Origin: Oscillospiraceae bacterium
GTDB taxonomy: Bacteria; Bacillota; Clostridia; Oscillospirales; CAG-272
Assembly (NCBI GenBank): GCA_015064445.1
Contig: SVSE01000007.1
Location: 1 to 64,000, forward strand
DNA: 64,000 bases
Direction of reading: 5' to 3'
The position numbers were made by a program, and so were the translations under genes. Of this stretch, positions 18,399 through 28,495 are shown one piece after another (within the stretch, counting starts at the first letter, position 1; each line of letters opens with the position of its first letter). The notes below the pieces were generated by a model. It did not search any database. It was not told where the DNA came from and worked only from the letters and a program-made list of their open reading frames with translations.

Positions 18399-18458
18399 AT
18401 AAATCCACACTCAGCCGTGAACTAAATTGGTTCACTTCACATGAGTGTGGATTTTATT
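18399..18458. terminator. Bidirectional terminator with nested hairpin
   Basis: AATCCACACTCA pairs with TGAGTGTGGATT, and inside it GTGAAC pairs with GTTCAC. It separates the convergent LRR and symporter genes. Confidence 0.8.
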
Positions 18459-18459
18459 T

Positions 18460-19824
18460 TTAAATTTTAACTATTCCAAACACATCGAGAACTGATGAGA
18501 TGAGAATTGCGAGTATGCATACAGGGGCAATCCATTTTATCATAATCTCGAATAGCTTCTTTGCCTTGAACTTGCCAGAAAGCTCTGCTTCCTCAACAAG
18601 AGGCTTTGGCTTTAAAATAAAGCCTACAAAAATACAGGTTGCAAGAGCAACGATAGGCATAAGAATGCTATTGCTTATGAAGTCGAAGAGGTCAAGGAAT
18701 TGCATTCCAAGAATTTTGACATTCGCCCAAGCACTAAAGCCAAGCGCAGATGGAAGGCCAAGCAATAGACAAGCTCCGAAAACGAGCAGGCAAGCTGACC
18801 ATCTCTTGAGCTTGAGCTTATCCATTACAACTGCAACGACGGTTTCCATAAGGGAAATTGCTGAGGTGAGCGCTGCCAAAAGCACCATCATAAAGAATAT
18901 TGCTCCGATTACAGCACCACCAGGCATTGTATTGAAAATCTTTGGAAGAGTGATGAACATAAGTCCAGGGCCCTTGCCGAGTGCGCTTTCATTTCCACCA
19001 GAGAAGGCGAATACAGCAGGAACAATCATAAGACCAGAAAGAAAAGCGATACCTGTGTCGAAAATCTCAATTTGGTGAGTTGATTTTTCAATGCTGATAT
19101 CCTTTTTCATATATGAGCCAAAGGTAATCATAATTCCCATTGCAAGGGACATTGAGTAGAATAGCTGTCCCATCGCTGCCACAACGGTCATAATTGAGAA
19201 GTGCGAAAAGTCAGGCTTGAGGTAGTAAACCACTCCTGCCCAAGCACCATCAAGCGTGCAAAACGAGTAGATAACTATAAATAGCATCAATACAACGAGC
19301 ATAGGCATCATTACCTTGCTTACCTTTTCAATGCCCTTTTGAACACCGAAAATAACGATAAGAGTTGTAATGGCAATAAATGCTACAAACCAAACAATAG
19401 GCTCGCCAACCTTGCCAATGTAATCGCCAAAGTAAGCATCATTTGCCATATCTCCCATAGAGCCAGCCATAAAGCCAAACATATACTTTGTTACCCAACC
19501 ACCGATAACAGAGTAGTAGGGGAGAATAAGCACAGGGATTATCGTTGCAAGAATGCCGACCCACGAAAAGCGCTTGTCAAGTGCTCTAAATGCGCCAAGA
19601 GGGCTTTGCTGAGTTTTCCTTCCTATTGCAATTTCTGCCACCATAAGCGCAAAGCCGAAGGTTATAGATAAAATAATGTATACGAGCAGGAATATACCCC
19701 CACCGTATTTTGCAGCAAGATAAGGAAAACGCCAAATGTTACCAAGACCGACAGCACTACCTGCCGCCGCGAGTATAAATCCTATCTTGCCAGTAAAAGA
19801 GCTTCTTTTTGTTTCTGAATCCAT
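18460..19824 (-). CDS. Sodium-dependent transporter, NSS/SNF family
   Basis: A 454-residue integral membrane symporter of the neurotransmitter:sodium symporter (LeuT) family. The N-terminal motif FILAAAGSAVGLGNIWRFPY carries the unwound TM1 sodium and substrate site, and about 11-12 hydrophobic segments follow. It probably imports an amino acid with sodium; the substrate cannot be read from the sequence. It is monocistronic. Confidence 0.92.
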   Translation of the reverse strand: MDSETKRSSFTGKIGFILAAAGSAVGLGNIWRFPYLAAKYGGGIFLLVYIILSITFGFALMVAEIAIGRKTQQSPLGAFRALDKRFSWVGILATIIPVLILPYYSVIGGWVTKYMFGFMAGSMGDMANDAYFGDYIGKVGEPIVWFVAFIAITTLIVIFGVQKGIEKVSKVMMPMLVVLMLFIVIYSFCTLDGAWAGVVYYLKPDFSHFSIMTVVAAMGQLFYSMSLAMGIMITFGSYMKKDISIEKSTHQIEIFDTGIAFLSGLMIVPAVFAFSGGNESALGKGPGLMFITLPKIFNTMPGGAVIGAIFFMMVLLAALTSAISLMETVVAVVMDKLKLKRWSACLLVFGACLLLGLPSALGFSAWANVKILGMQFLDLFDFISNSILMPIVALATCIFVGFILKPKPLVEEAELSGKFKAKKLFEIMIKWIAPVCILAILISSVLDVFGIVKI

Positions 19825-19855
19825 TTTAAATCTCCATTTTTCGCAAGCTGTAATT

Positions 19856-19884
19856 ATTCTACCACAAAACTACTACAAAATCAA
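19856..19884 (-). promoter_or_regulatory. Promoter of the NSS transporter
   Basis: Minus-strand -35 TTGATT (19879-19884) and -10 TAGAAT (19856-19861), 17-bp spacer. Confidence 0.55.
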
Positions 19885-19924
19885 ACACTTTTTTATTTTT
19901 TAGAACAAAGCAGAATTAGTCATA

Positions 19925-19950
19925 AAAAATCGGCAAGAATCACTTGCCGT
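19925..19950 (-). terminator. tRNA-Arg terminator
   Basis: On the minus strand, CGGCAAGTG and its partner CTTGCCG form a hairpin followed by a T-rich tail, just downstream of the tRNA. Confidence 0.75.
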
Positions 19951-19955
19951 TTTCT

Positions 19956-20032
19956 TGGTCTGCCCGATAGGATTTGAACCTATGACCTTCAGAGTCGGAG
20001 TCTGATGCGCTATCCAGCTGTGCCACGGGCAG
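19956..20032 (-). tRNA. tRNA-Arg(CCG)
   Basis: A 77-nt cloverleaf including an encoded CCA. Acceptor CTGCCCG pairs with CGGGCAG, the anticodon stem TCAGA pairs with TCTGA around loop CTCCGAC, giving anticodon CCG for the CGG codon, and the T arm is ATAGG/CCTAT. All stems pair fully. Confidence 0.95.
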
Positions 20033-20047
20033 ATTTTTTATGTAAAT

Positions 20048-20075
20048 TGTATACAAAATATGATAAAAACAACAA
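20048..20075 (-). promoter_or_regulatory. tRNA-Arg promoter
   Basis: Minus-strand -35 TTGTTG (20070-20075) and -10 TATACA (20048-20053), 16-bp spacer, directly upstream of the tRNA. Confidence 0.5.
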
Positions 20076-20123
20076 GAGTATACCACAAATTTACGATTTT
20101 GTAAACAAATATATAAAAAATGT

Positions 20124-20152
20124 TTGAAATTTATATAAATGTATGCTACAAT
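20124..20152 (+). promoter_or_regulatory. Promoter of fhs and following genes
   Basis: -35 TTGAAA (20124-20129) and -10 TACAAT (20147-20152), 17-bp spacer, 40 bp before the fhs start. The 19.8-20.2 kb gap holds only this, the tRNA and their signals. Confidence 0.6.
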
Positions 20153-20192
20153 ATAATCACTAATGTAGACTTTGAAAAGGAGGATTTCAAAA

Positions 20193-21866
20193 ATGTTAAC
20201 AGACATTGAAATCGCACAGGGCGCGACCCTTGAGCCAATCTCGAAAATCGCAGAAAAAATCGGACTTCGTGAGGAGGAGTACGAGCCTTATGGAAGATAT
20301 AAGGCAAAGATCACAGATGAGTTCCTCAACAGAATGAAGGATAAGAAGGACGGAAAGCTTATTCTTGTAACAGCTATCAACCCAACTCCAGCAGGAGAGG
20401 GCAAGACAACCACAACAGTTGGTCTTGGTATGGCTATGAGTAAAATCGGTAAGGATTCAATCATCGCTCTTCGTGAGCCATCTCTTGGACCAGTATTTGG
20501 TGTAAAGGGTGGAGCAGCAGGTGGTGGATATGCACAGGTTCTTCCTATGGAGGACATTAACCTTCACTTTACAGGTGACTTCCACGCAATCACAACTGCA
20601 AACAATCTTCTCAGCGCAATCATTGACAACCACATTCAGCAGGGCAACGCACTTGGTATCGACCAAAGAAGAATTCTTTTCTCTCGCGTTCTCGATATGA
20701 ATGATAGAGCACTTCGTAATGTAGTTGTAGGTCTTGGTACAAAAATGGACGGTGTTCCAAGAGAAGACCACTTTATGATTACCGTTGCAAGTGAAATTAT
20801 GGCTATCCTTTGCCTTAGCGAGGATATTGCTGACCTCAAGGAAAGACTTGGCAAAATCTTGGTAGCTTATAAGTATGACGGAAGCCCTGTTTACTGTCGT
20901 GACCTCGGCGTAAATGGCGCTATGGCGGCAGTTCTTAAGGACGCACTTAAGCCAAACCTTGTACAAACTCTTGAAAACACACCTGCAATTATTCACGGTG
21001 GACCATTCGCTAATATCGCACACGGCTGTAACTCTGTAAGAGCAACTAAGCTTGCACTTAAGCTCGCAGATTACACAATCACAGAGGCTGGATTTGGTGC
21101 AGACCTTGGTGCAGAGAAGTTCTTTGACATTAAGTGTCGCTTCGCTAACCTTAAGCCATCTGCTGTTGTTCTTGTTGCAACTGTTCGTGCTCTTAAGTAT
21201 AACGGTGGCGTTGCAAAGGCAGACCTCGGTACTGAAAATGTAGAGGCTCTTAAGCGTGGCGCAGTTAACCTCGAGGCTCATATTGACAACCTCCAAAAGT
21301 ATGGCGTTCCTGTTGTTGTTGCTATCAACCGCTTCGGTAGCGATAGCGAGGCAGAGCTCAAGGCAGTTGAGGAAATTTGTCTTGCTAAGGGCGCAGAATT
21401 CGCACTCAGCGAGGTATTCGCAAAGGGTGGAGAAGGCGGAATCGAGCTTGCTAAAAAGGTTGTTGAGGCTTGCGATAAGGAAAGCAACTTCCATTGTCTC
21501 TATCCAGACGATATGTCTATTAAGGACAAGATTATCACAGTAGCTAAGGAAATTTACGGTGCTGCTGATGTTAAGTTTGACGCAGCTGCTTCAAAGGCAA
21601 TCGCAGAGTTTGAGGCTCTTGACCCTGCATACAAAAAGTTCCCTGTATGTATGGCAAAGACACAGTATTCACTCTCTGACGACCAGACAAAGCTCGGTCG
21701 TCCAACAGGCTTTACTCTCACAGTAAGAGAGGTTAAGCTCAGCTCAGGCGCAGGCTTTATGGTAGCTCTCACAGGCGCAATTATGACAATGCCTGGACTT
21801 CCAAAGGCACCTGCTGCACTCAACATTGATGTAGATAACAACGGAAAGATCACAGGACTTTTCTAA
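20193..21866 (+). CDS. fhs: Formate-tetrahydrofolate ligase
   Basis: Fhs makes 10-formyl-THF from formate, THF and ATP, feeding purine synthesis and, with FolD, the one-carbon pool. The 557-residue protein has the usual length, the P-loop [10 protein letters not shown] near residue 66, and conserved FTGDFHAIT and [14 protein letters not shown] segments. The ATG at 20193 follows AAAGGAGG; an upstream TTG would place the ribosome binding site inside the gene. Codon use is strongly biased, suggesting high expression. Confidence 0.97.
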   Translation: MLTDIEIAQGATLEPISKIAEKIGLREEEYEPYGRYKAKITDEFLNRMKDKKDGKLILVTAINPTPAGEGKTTTTVGLGMAMSKIGKDSIIALREPSLGPVFGVKGGAAGGGYAQVLPMEDINLHFTGDFHAITTANNLLSAIIDNHIQQGNALGIDQRRILFSRVLDMNDRALRNVVVGLGTKMDGVPREDHFMITVASEIMAILCLSEDIADLKERLGKILVAYKYDGSPVYCRDLGVNGAMAAVLKDALKPNLVQTLENTPAIIHGGPFANIAHGCNSVRATKLALKLADYTITEAGFGADLGAEKFFDIKCRFANLKPSAVVLVATVRALKYNGGVAKADLGTENVEALKRGAVNLEAHIDNLQKYGVPVVVAINRFGSDSEAELKAVEEICLAKGAEFALSEVFAKGGEGGIELAKKVVEACDKESNFHCLYPDDMSIKDKIITVAKEIYGAADVKFDAAASKAIAEFEALDPAYKKFPVCMAKTQYSLSDDQTKLGRPTGFTLTVREVKLSSGAGFMVALTGAIMTMPGLPKAPAALNIDVDNNGKITGLF

Positions 21867-21867
21867 T

Positions 21868-22293
21868 ATGAAACAAGAATTTATTTCCCATTCAACATCT
21901 GAAACAGAGGAAATAGCATCTAATTTTGCAAAACAGCTGGAAAAGAGCGACTTTGTCGCTCTTTTCGGCGACCTTGGCGTTGGAAAAACCGCGTTTGTTC
22001 GTGGTATGGCAAGCACGATTTGCCCAGGCGCTTCGGTAAAAAGCCCCACCTATACAATAGTAAATGAATATCGCACTCCAAATGGAGAGCTTTTTCATTT
22101 CGATGTTTATAGAATAGAGGACGATGACGACCTTTATTCAATGGGCTTTTATGATTATCTCAAAAAAGGAACTTGCGTTTGCGAATGGAGCGAAAATATT
22201 CCATATGCAATTCCTGAAAATGCTTATCGCGTGACAATTGAACGCGTACCTGAAAGCACAGAGCACAGAAGAATAATAATCGAGAGGAATTAG
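21868..22293 (+). CDS. tsaE: tRNA threonylcarbamoyladenosine synthesis ATPase TsaE
   Basis: A 141-residue ATPase with Walker A GDLGVGKTA at about residue 35 and the SPTYTIVNEY segment, normal for the family. It acts with TsaB and TsaD to attach threonylcarbamoyl to A37 of ANN-decoding tRNAs. It starts one base after the fhs stop and is followed by tsaB with a one-base gap; tsaD is not in the window. Confidence 0.93.
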   Translation: MKQEFISHSTSETEEIASNFAKQLEKSDFVALFGDLGVGKTAFVRGMASTICPGASVKSPTYTIVNEYRTPNGELFHFDVYRIEDDDDLYSMGFYDYLKKGTCVCEWSENIPYAIPENAYRVTIERVPESTEHRRIIIERN

Positions 22294-22294
22294 T

Positions 22295-22987
22295 ATGAAG
22301 ATACTTGCAATAGATTCCACGGCGAACACCTCGACTGTGGCTCTTTTAGAAAACGATACTCTCATTTCAATTTATACAGTAAACACCAAAAATACGCATA
22401 GCGAGATGCTTTTACCTATGGTAAAATCACTCCTTGACTCCTCAAGAATTACAGTTGATGACATTGATGCATTCGCAGTTGCTAATGGTCCTGGCTCATT
22501 TACAGGAGTTCGTATCGGTGTCGCAACAATCAAGGGTCTTGCCTTTGGCAAGGATAAAAAGTGCGTTGCAGTTAGCACAACAGAGGCGTTGAGCGTAAAT
22601 TTGGAGGGCTTTGACGGCCTTGCTTGCCCCATTATGAACGCTCGTAGAGGGCAGGTTTATACCTGTATTTATAAGGACGGTAAGCCTCTTATTGATGAAT
22701 GCTGTATGATGCTTGATGACCTTATTCCTATTCTTGAAAAATACGATGAAAGCATTTTCTTTACAGGCGACGGATATGATTTGACGCTTGATAAGGAAAT
22801 TAAAAATAAAAAGCACACTCCCGAGTATTTGCGTTATTCTAATGCATATGGAGTTGGCAAAATAGCATATAAGAAAATATTGAATGGCGAATATACAACC
22901 GACACCGATCTTCGCGTAAACTATCTAAGAAAGCCTCAGGCAGAGCGCGAAAGAGAGGAAAGGCTTGAAAAGGAAGGAAAAATATGA
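22295..22987 (+). CDS. tsaB: tRNA threonylcarbamoyladenosine synthesis protein TsaB
   Basis: A 230-residue actin-fold protein beginning KILAIDSTANTSTVAL, with HSEMLLPM and the signature ANGPGSFTGVRIGVATIKGLA, as expected for TsaB, the scaffold partner of TsaD. AGAGGAAT precedes the start. Its stop overlaps rpiB by four bases. Confidence 0.93.
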   Translation: MKILAIDSTANTSTVALLENDTLISIYTVNTKNTHSEMLLPMVKSLLDSSRITVDDIDAFAVANGPGSFTGVRIGVATIKGLAFGKDKKCVAVSTTEALSVNLEGFDGLACPIMNARRGQVYTCIYKDGKPLIDECCMMLDDLIPILEKYDESIFFTGDGYDLTLDKEIKNKKHTPEYLRYSNAYGVGKIAYKKILNGEYTTDTDLRVNYLRKPQAEREREERLEKEGKI

Positions 22988-23430
22988 AACCTATTGCAAT
23001 CGCTTGCGACCACGCAGCACTCGACCTTAAGGGCGAAATTATGAAGCACCTAACCGATAGAGGCATTGAATTTGTCGACTATGGTACATATGAAAACAAA
23101 AGTTGTAACTATCCTGACTATGCTGAAAAGGTATGTAATGCAATAAAAGAGGGTAAGAGCGAGCTCGGAATCCTCGTTTGTGGTACAGGTATAGGAATGA
23201 GCATGGCAGCTAATAAGTGCAAGGGAATCCGTGCAGCCTGCTGTACTGATACATTTAGCGCAAGATTTACTCGCCTTCACAATGATGCAAATGTTCTTTG
23301 TATGGGCGCAAGAGTTGTTGGCGCAGGACTTGCTCTTGATATCGCTGATATCTTCCTTGATACACCTTTTGAGGGTGGAAGACATCAAACTCGCGTCGAT
23401 ATGGTAATGGCGCTTGAAAATAAAGACTAA
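22984..23430 (+). CDS. rpiB: Ribose-5-phosphate isomerase B
   Basis: RpiB interconverts ribose 5-phosphate and ribulose 5-phosphate. The 148-residue protein has the family pattern: ACDHAALDLK at the start, DYGTYENKSCNYPDYAEKV, the active-site loop VCGTGIGMSMAANK and RAACCTDTFSARFTRLHNDANVL. It probably serves pentose metabolism with araA downstream; a related galactose-6-phosphate isomerase role is less likely. Confidence 0.92.
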   Translation: MKPIAIACDHAALDLKGEIMKHLTDRGIEFVDYGTYENKSCNYPDYAEKVCNAIKEGKSELGILVCGTGIGMSMAANKCKGIRAACCTDTFSARFTRLHNDANVLCMGARVVGAGLALDIADIFLDTPFEGGRHQTRVDMVMALENKD

Positions 23431-23452
23431 TTAAGCTCGAAGGAGAACTAAT

Positions 23453-24913
23453 ATGAAAAAGGTTTATTTTATAACAGGCTCACAGGACCTCTATGGCGAG
23501 GAGTGTCTTAGACAGGTTGCAGAGGATAGCAAGGTTATCGCAAGCTATCTTAACGACAAAATTGACGGTGTTGAAATCGTATATCAGTCAACTGTAAGAG
23601 ATGAGGCAAGCTGTGTTGAGGCGTGCGCAAAGGCTACAAACGACGCAGACTGTATCGCAGTTATTACTTGGATGCACACCTTTAGCCCTGCAAAAATGTG
23701 GATTAAGGGCTTGCAGTTCCTTAAAAAGCCACTTCTTCATTTCCATACACAGGCAAACGAAAAGCTCCCATATGATGAAATCGATATGGACTTTATGAAT
23801 CTCAACCAAACAGCACACGGTGGACGCGAGTATGGCTTTATGGTAACTCGTCTTGGTGTTAAGCGTGAGGTTATCGTTGGCTATTATCAGCACGAGGATG
23901 TTATTGAAAAAATAAAGAAGTTCATCGATGTTGCAAGAGCAGTTGATTTCTCAAAGAACCTAAATGTTGCTATGTTCGGTAGCAATATGAGAGAGGTTTC
24001 TGTAACTGATGGCGATAGAGTAGAAAGCCAAATTAAGTATGGTTGGAATGTAAACTACTATGGAATCGGCGACCTCGTTGCACTTGTAAACGCAGTAACA
24101 GATAAAGAGGTAGAGGACAAGATGGCAGAGTATGCATCTCTCTACGAAATCAATACAACCGATCTTGATGCAGTTAAGGAGCAGGCTAAGTACGAAATCG
24201 CACTTGAAAGATTCCTTAAGGCAGGAAACTTCGGCGCTTATACTGACACCTTCCAGGACCTTCACGGTCTTAAGCAGCTCCCAGGACTTGCAACTCAGAG
24301 AATGATGGCAAAGGGCTATGGCTTCGGTGCAGAGGGCGACTATAAGACATCAGCACTTAATGCAATTATGGTTGAAATGGCAAAGGGCAGAAAGGGCTCA
24401 ACAGGCTTTATGGAGGACTATACCTACGACTTTACAAAGGGCGACGAGGTAGTTCTTGGTGCTCATATGCTCGAGGTTTCTCCTGATTTTGCTTCTAATA
24501 AGCCAAAGATTGAGGTTCATCAGCTTGGAATAGGCGGAAAAGAGCCACCAGCAAGACTCGTGTTCGACGGAGTAGAGGGCGACGCAGTTGCTGTATGTAT
24601 GATTGACCTCGGCAATAGATTCAGACTCATTTGCGCAAGCGTAGAGCTTGTAAAGCAACCAAAGGCTATGCCAAAGCTTCCTGTTGCAAGAATTATGTGG
24701 AAGCTTAAGCCAGATCACGCAACAGGCGCAGCAGCTTGGATTTACGCAGGTGGTGCACACCATACAGTCGTTTCCACAGCTCTTAGCGTTGAGGATATTA
24801 GACTCTTTGCAAAGCTTACTGATACCGAGCTTGTTGTAATCGACGAGAAAACAAATCTCGCTGACCTTCAAGATAAGCTCGATATGCTCGACCTTCTTGC
24901 AAAGCTTAAATAA
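23453..24913 (+). CDS. araA: L-arabinose isomerase
   Basis: AraA converts L-arabinose to L-ribulose. At 486 residues it has the family length, beginning KKVYFITGSQDLYGEECLRQ, with WMHTFSPAKMW, the LHFHTQANEK segment and the metal-site regions GFGAEGDYKTSAL and HMLEVSPD. It follows rpiB by 22 bp after GAAGGAGAAC and ends in a terminator. araB and araD are not present, so the pathway must be completed elsewhere. Confidence 0.96.
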   Translation: MKKVYFITGSQDLYGEECLRQVAEDSKVIASYLNDKIDGVEIVYQSTVRDEASCVEACAKATNDADCIAVITWMHTFSPAKMWIKGLQFLKKPLLHFHTQANEKLPYDEIDMDFMNLNQTAHGGREYGFMVTRLGVKREVIVGYYQHEDVIEKIKKFIDVARAVDFSKNLNVAMFGSNMREVSVTDGDRVESQIKYGWNVNYYGIGDLVALVNAVTDKEVEDKMAEYASLYEINTTDLDAVKEQAKYEIALERFLKAGNFGAYTDTFQDLHGLKQLPGLATQRMMAKGYGFGAEGDYKTSALNAIMVEMAKGRKGSTGFMEDYTYDFTKGDEVVLGAHMLEVSPDFASNKPKIEVHQLGIGGKEPPARLVFDGVEGDAVAVCMIDLGNRFRLICASVELVKQPKAMPKLPVARIMWKLKPDHATGAAAWIYAGGAHHTVVSTALSVEDIRLFAKLTDTELVVIDEKTNLADLQDKLDMLDLLAKLK

Positions 24914-24930
24914 AAATACAAAAACACAAA

Positions 24931-24955
24931 AGAGATGCTTCGGCATCTCTTTTTT
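24931..24955 (+). terminator. Terminator after araA
   Basis: AGAGATGC and GCATCTCT pair around a TTCG tetraloop, followed by six T. Confidence 0.9.
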
Positions 24956-24996
24956 GAATTTTGTGTGAAGGTTTGATGAAAATCAAAGCAAACTAA

Positions 24997-25026
24997 TTGA
25001 CAAATACAATATTGCGTTGATAAAAT
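24997..25026 (+). promoter_or_regulatory. Promoter of the large lipoprotein
   Basis: -35 TTGACA (24997-25002) and -10 TAAAAT (25021-25026), 18-bp spacer. Confidence 0.65.
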
Positions 25027-25067
25027 AAAATTAGAAAGAGTCATTATATGCCAAAGGAGGTAGGCTT

Positions 25068-27026
25068 ATGAAAAAATTATTCGCGATGCTTTTGATATTT
25101 TCAATGGTACTTGCATTTTTGGTTTCGTGCGACGATAGCGATATAAGCTCGTCAAGTAGCGAAGAACCCTCGCAGCAAAGCAGTACTCGTGAAGACGACG
25201 AGAGTAGTGCAGATGAGCCAATCACAGATGATGATTCCTTCCCAACTCCGTATCTTGAAAAGACGGAATATTATACGATTATTGCTCACGATAAGCTCGA
25301 TTTTGGCACAAGCGCAAGGACGGGAAATTATTTCAATTATATGGTTTTCTGGAAATATGAGGACTATGCATCATCCTTGTCCGCAACAGTTGATCCAATA
25401 GTAGACAAAGAGTTCTTTGAGGACAACATAGTTATTTATATTGATAATCCTGATTACCAAAGGGAAATAAAGGATTTGGAAATCGGATTTAGAGATTTCT
25501 ATTATAGCCGTGGCAAAATAGAAATCACTCTTGATGTATTCCCTTGGGAAAATGGTAATTTTGATTACTATGATTACTACGATGCCCCATTTATTGCTTC
25601 AACCTATATCGCCATTCCTAAGACGGCGGAGAATGGTTTGGACTCATATTCAATAAATCGCAATGTGGAGATTGAGCTTAAAACGCATTATCTAGGCGCA
25701 GAGCATGTAGCTTATTCCATCATGCAAGAGGGAAAGCCAATTTCCTTTTACGAGGAAGAGAAGCTTTGGCTTATAAAAAATGCCGAGGATTACGATGCCT
25801 TCATAAAAGAGGAATGTGATGTTTTCAACGGCGCATTAGGCAATCCTCTCAATGATTTGCCTGGAATAATTCATTATTCTCCTTGTAAATATCAAAACTC
25901 CTTCCTTCAGGTGTACGAGAATGTTCACCTTCATGAAGACGGTACGGTTTATGTTGAGCACAAGCGCTTCTTCGATGAAGAACGAGAAGAGCCCGATGGA
26001 TACGAGCCTGTTTATACTTATGTAAGTCTTGAAAACTCTGATATAGACCTTTCAAGGGCGAGTGGCAAGGTGGTATGCGAGGATTACGATTATGTTATAA
26101 GCCAAGGTGTAATTGAGGGCAAGAGAGAGCCGCAAGCAGAAACTAAATACTATAAAGAGGTTATTCTTGAGGACGGAATAACGGCATATAATCCACCCGA
26201 CGGATATATTGACGGCTATTATAATGTGTTTTACTTGTTTAAAACAACCGAGGAGCTAAAGGAATTTGGCTTTACCAAAAATCTTAGCTATTATGACATT
26301 GATATAAACGATTACTACTATTTAATCTCATCAAGAAGCTACTATAATAGAGAATACGTCGACATAGGCTTTTCTAATCTAAGAATAGAAGAAGGAGTGC
26401 CTAAAATAGACCTGTATCAAGCTTCGGCAGTGCCAAACGGCGAAAGTGAAAATCTTAGCTTGATACTCATACCCAGAGAAGAGCTTCCAAACGGAATATC
26501 GGCAGAAGACATACAAATAAATTATATGACCGAAAAATATTTAGACGAGCTTGTATACGTTGGACACGTAGGAAAAACCGACAAGGCGGAAATCGGAAGA
26601 GGCTACGTATATACTAGTCTTAGTTCATTCTTGAATGCTAACTATCCTATCGAAACCTCATATTGGTCAGAAACAAGCCCGTTGGCAGCTACCGTATCCT
26701 TTGACGAAGTAAATGTCAATTTCTTTAAAGAAAACATTATAGTTGTAATAGAAAGATCAAGAATAGAATTCGGAAACAAGATTCTCGGTTATAAGGATGC
26801 CAAGGTTGTAGACGGTACGCTTGTTATAACCGCGACACTCATCTACAATGCTGACAAAATGGAAGAGCTTTACGAAGAATCCACGTGGGATGACCAAATA
26901 GTAATTCCAAGGGCTATGCTTGGCAATGCCGAAATAAACAGCAATACCCCGGTAAAGATACAGCTTGAGGTAAAGCATCGGACTTATGACGCAGTGTATG
27001 AACGCATAGAAGACGCACTTGAGTAA
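25068..27026 (+). CDS. Large acidic lipoprotein of unknown function
   Basis: A 652-residue predicted lipoprotein. The signal KKLFAMLLIFSMVLAFLVSC ends in a lipobox cysteine at about residue 21, followed by a Ser/Glu/Asp-rich linker to about residue 65. The rest is rich in Tyr, Asp and Glu with many DYYDYY-type clusters; two stretches beginning near residues 70 and 515 (each discussing a hydrophobic beta strand after a YVYTS/YTIIA-like motif) look loosely repeated. I recognise no known domain. AAAGGAGGT precedes the ATG; the gene has its own promoter and terminator. A substrate-binding or envelope-stress role would be speculation. Confidence 0.65.
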   Translation: MKKLFAMLLIFSMVLAFLVSCDDSDISSSSSEEPSQQSSTREDDESSADEPITDDDSFPTPYLEKTEYYTIIAHDKLDFGTSARTGNYFNYMVFWKYEDYASSLSATVDPIVDKEFFEDNIVIYIDNPDYQREIKDLEIGFRDFYYSRGKIEITLDVFPWENGNFDYYDYYDAPFIASTYIAIPKTAENGLDSYSINRNVEIELKTHYLGAEHVAYSIMQEGKPISFYEEEKLWLIKNAEDYDAFIKEECDVFNGALGNPLNDLPGIIHYSPCKYQNSFLQVYENVHLHEDGTVYVEHKRFFDEEREEPDGYEPVYTYVSLENSDIDLSRASGKVVCEDYDYVISQGVIEGKREPQAETKYYKEVILEDGITAYNPPDGYIDGYYNVFYLFKTTEELKEFGFTKNLSYYDIDINDYYYLISSRSYYNREYVDIGFSNLRIEEGVPKIDLYQASAVPNGESENLSLILIPREELPNGISAEDIQINYMTEKYLDELVYVGHVGKTDKAEIGRGYVYTSLSSFLNANYPIETSYWSETSPLAATVSFDEVNVNFFKENIIVVIERSRIEFGNKILGYKDAKVVDGTLVITATLIYNADKMEELYEESTWDDQIVIPRAMLGNAEINSNTPVKIQLEVKHRTYDAVYERIEDALE

Positions 27027-27030
27027 AAAT

Positions 27031-27060
27031 AAAAATCCACCTACCAAGGTGGATTTTTTG
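27031..27060 (+). terminator. Terminator of the lipoprotein gene
   Basis: AATCCACCT and AGGTGGATT form a 9-bp stem followed by a T tract. Confidence 0.88.
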
Positions 27061-27181
27061 TATTTATGCATAAAAAATGAATAAAATGCTAAAATATGCA
27101 ATGAATATTCATTCGAAAAGACTATTTATTATATATAAGGAAAAAATTTTCACATTTTTTGAATATTTTTTCAAAAACCAC

Positions 27182-27210
27182 TTGACAACCGTAAACGTTG
27201 GTTATATAAT
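27182..27210 (+). promoter_or_regulatory. Promoter of the arginine operon
   Basis: Perfect consensus -35 TTGACA (27182-27187) and -10 TATAAT (27205-27210) with a 17-bp spacer, 45 bp before argG. The short palindrome ATGAATATTCAT (27101-27112) upstream might be an ArgR half-site pair, but lacks the spacing of a standard ARG box. Confidence 0.8.
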
Positions 27211-27254
27211 ATGTAACGTAAAAAACAAAAATCATTTTTCGGAGGAAAATTAAA

Positions 27255-28484
27255 ATGGATAAGAAGAATATTAAAAAGGTAGTGCTTGCATACTCTGGAG
27301 GACTTGATACATCTATCATCATTCCATGGCTCAAGGAGAATTATAATAACTGTGAGGTTATCGCAGTTTCAGGTAACGTAGGACAGGCTGATGAGCTTGA
27401 GGGACTTGAGGAAAAGGCTCTTAAGACAGGCGCTTCAAAGCTCTATATCGAGGACTTGACCGAGGAGTTTGTAAACGATTACATAATCCCAACAGTTAAG
27501 GCTGGCGCACTTTATGAGGAATATATGCTCGGTACATCCTTTGCTCGTCCAATCATCGCAAAGAGAATTGCTGAAATCGCACTTGCAGAGGGCGCAGACG
27601 CAATTTGCCATGGTTGCACAGGTAAGGGAAATGACCAGGTTCGTTTCGAGCTTGCAATTAAGGCTTACGCACCAAATATGCCAATCATCGCTCCATGGCG
27701 TGAGTGGACAATCAAATCTCGTGAAGAGGAAATCGAATATGCAGAGGCACACAATGTTCCTCTTAAGATAAATCGTGAGACCAACTATTCAAAGGACAAG
27801 AACCTTTGGCACTTGAGCCACGAGGGACTCGACCTTGAGGACGCTGGTAACGAGCCATTGTATGAAAAGAAGGGCTTCCTTGAAATGGGCGTTTCCCCAC
27901 TTCAAGCCCCAGACGCTCCTACATATATAACACTCGACTTCGAGGCAGGCATTCCTGTTGCCCTCAACGATAAGAAGATGAGCGCAAAGGAAATCATTCT
28001 TGAACTCAATAAGGTTGGTGGCGCAAATGGTATCGGACTTCTCGATATCGTAGAGAACCGTCTTGTTGGTATGAAATGTCGTGGTGTGTACGAAACCCCA
28101 GGTGGAGCAATCCTCTATTTCGCACACAACTATCTCGAAACACTTTGCCTTGACAAGATGACAATGCACGAAAAGCAGAAGCTCTCAATCACATTTGCAG
28201 AGCTTGTATACAACGGTCAGTGGTACACACCTCTTCGTGAGGCTCTTAGCGCATTCGTTGACAAGACACAGGAAAATGTAACTGGTAAGGTTAAGATTAA
28301 GCTCTATAAGGGCAACATGATTAAGGCAGGCGCTTGGAGCGATTATTCACTTTACTCTGAGGAAATCGCAACCTTTGGTGAGGACAATGTTTATAATCAG
28401 GCTGATAGCGCAGGATTTATCAACCTCTTCGGTCTTCCTATCAAGGTTCAGGCGCAGGTAAACGCAAAGAATAATAAGAAATAA
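27255..28484 (+). CDS. argG: Argininosuccinate synthase
   Basis: ArgG condenses citrulline and aspartate with ATP. The 409-residue protein carries the N-type PP-loop AYSGGLDTS near residue 12, and [14 protein letters not shown] and [20 protein letters not shown] as further active-site segments. CGGAGG precedes the ATG. It is the first gene of argG-H-C-J-B-D-F, an order in which the last two pathway steps come first. Confidence 0.97.
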   Translation: MDKKNIKKVVLAYSGGLDTSIIIPWLKENYNNCEVIAVSGNVGQADELEGLEEKALKTGASKLYIEDLTEEFVNDYIIPTVKAGALYEEYMLGTSFARPIIAKRIAEIALAEGADAICHGCTGKGNDQVRFELAIKAYAPNMPIIAPWREWTIKSREEEIEYAEAHNVPLKINRETNYSKDKNLWHLSHEGLDLEDAGNEPLYEKKGFLEMGVSPLQAPDAPTYITLDFEAGIPVALNDKKMSAKEIILELNKVGGANGIGLLDIVENRLVGMKCRGVYETPGGAILYFAHNYLETLCLDKMTMHEKQKLSITFAELVYNGQWYTPLREALSAFVDKTQENVTGKVKIKLYKGNMIKAGAWSDYSLYSEEIATFGEDNVYNQADSAGFINLFGLPIKVQAQVNAKNNKK

Positions 28485-28495
28485 GGAATTTAGAT

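Noticed and set aside
20033..20192. THF riboswitch before fhs
   Set aside because: The leader is short and AT-rich and shows none of the conserved THF aptamer segments.
20457..21494. A 345-codon open frame on the minus strand opposite fhs
   Set aside because: It lies wholly within fhs, has no ribosome binding site and reads as a cysteine-rich, low-quality protein; it is a shadow of biased codons.
24956..25067. T-box or sugar riboswitch before the large lipoprotein
   Set aside because: Only a promoter and ribosome binding site are visible; no specifier loop, T-box sequence or antiterminator pair.
27086..27112. ArgR operator upstream of argG
   Set aside because: ATGAATATTCAT is palindromic but lacks the central spacing of known ARG boxes and lies ~70 bp upstream of the -35 box; too weak to list as a site.
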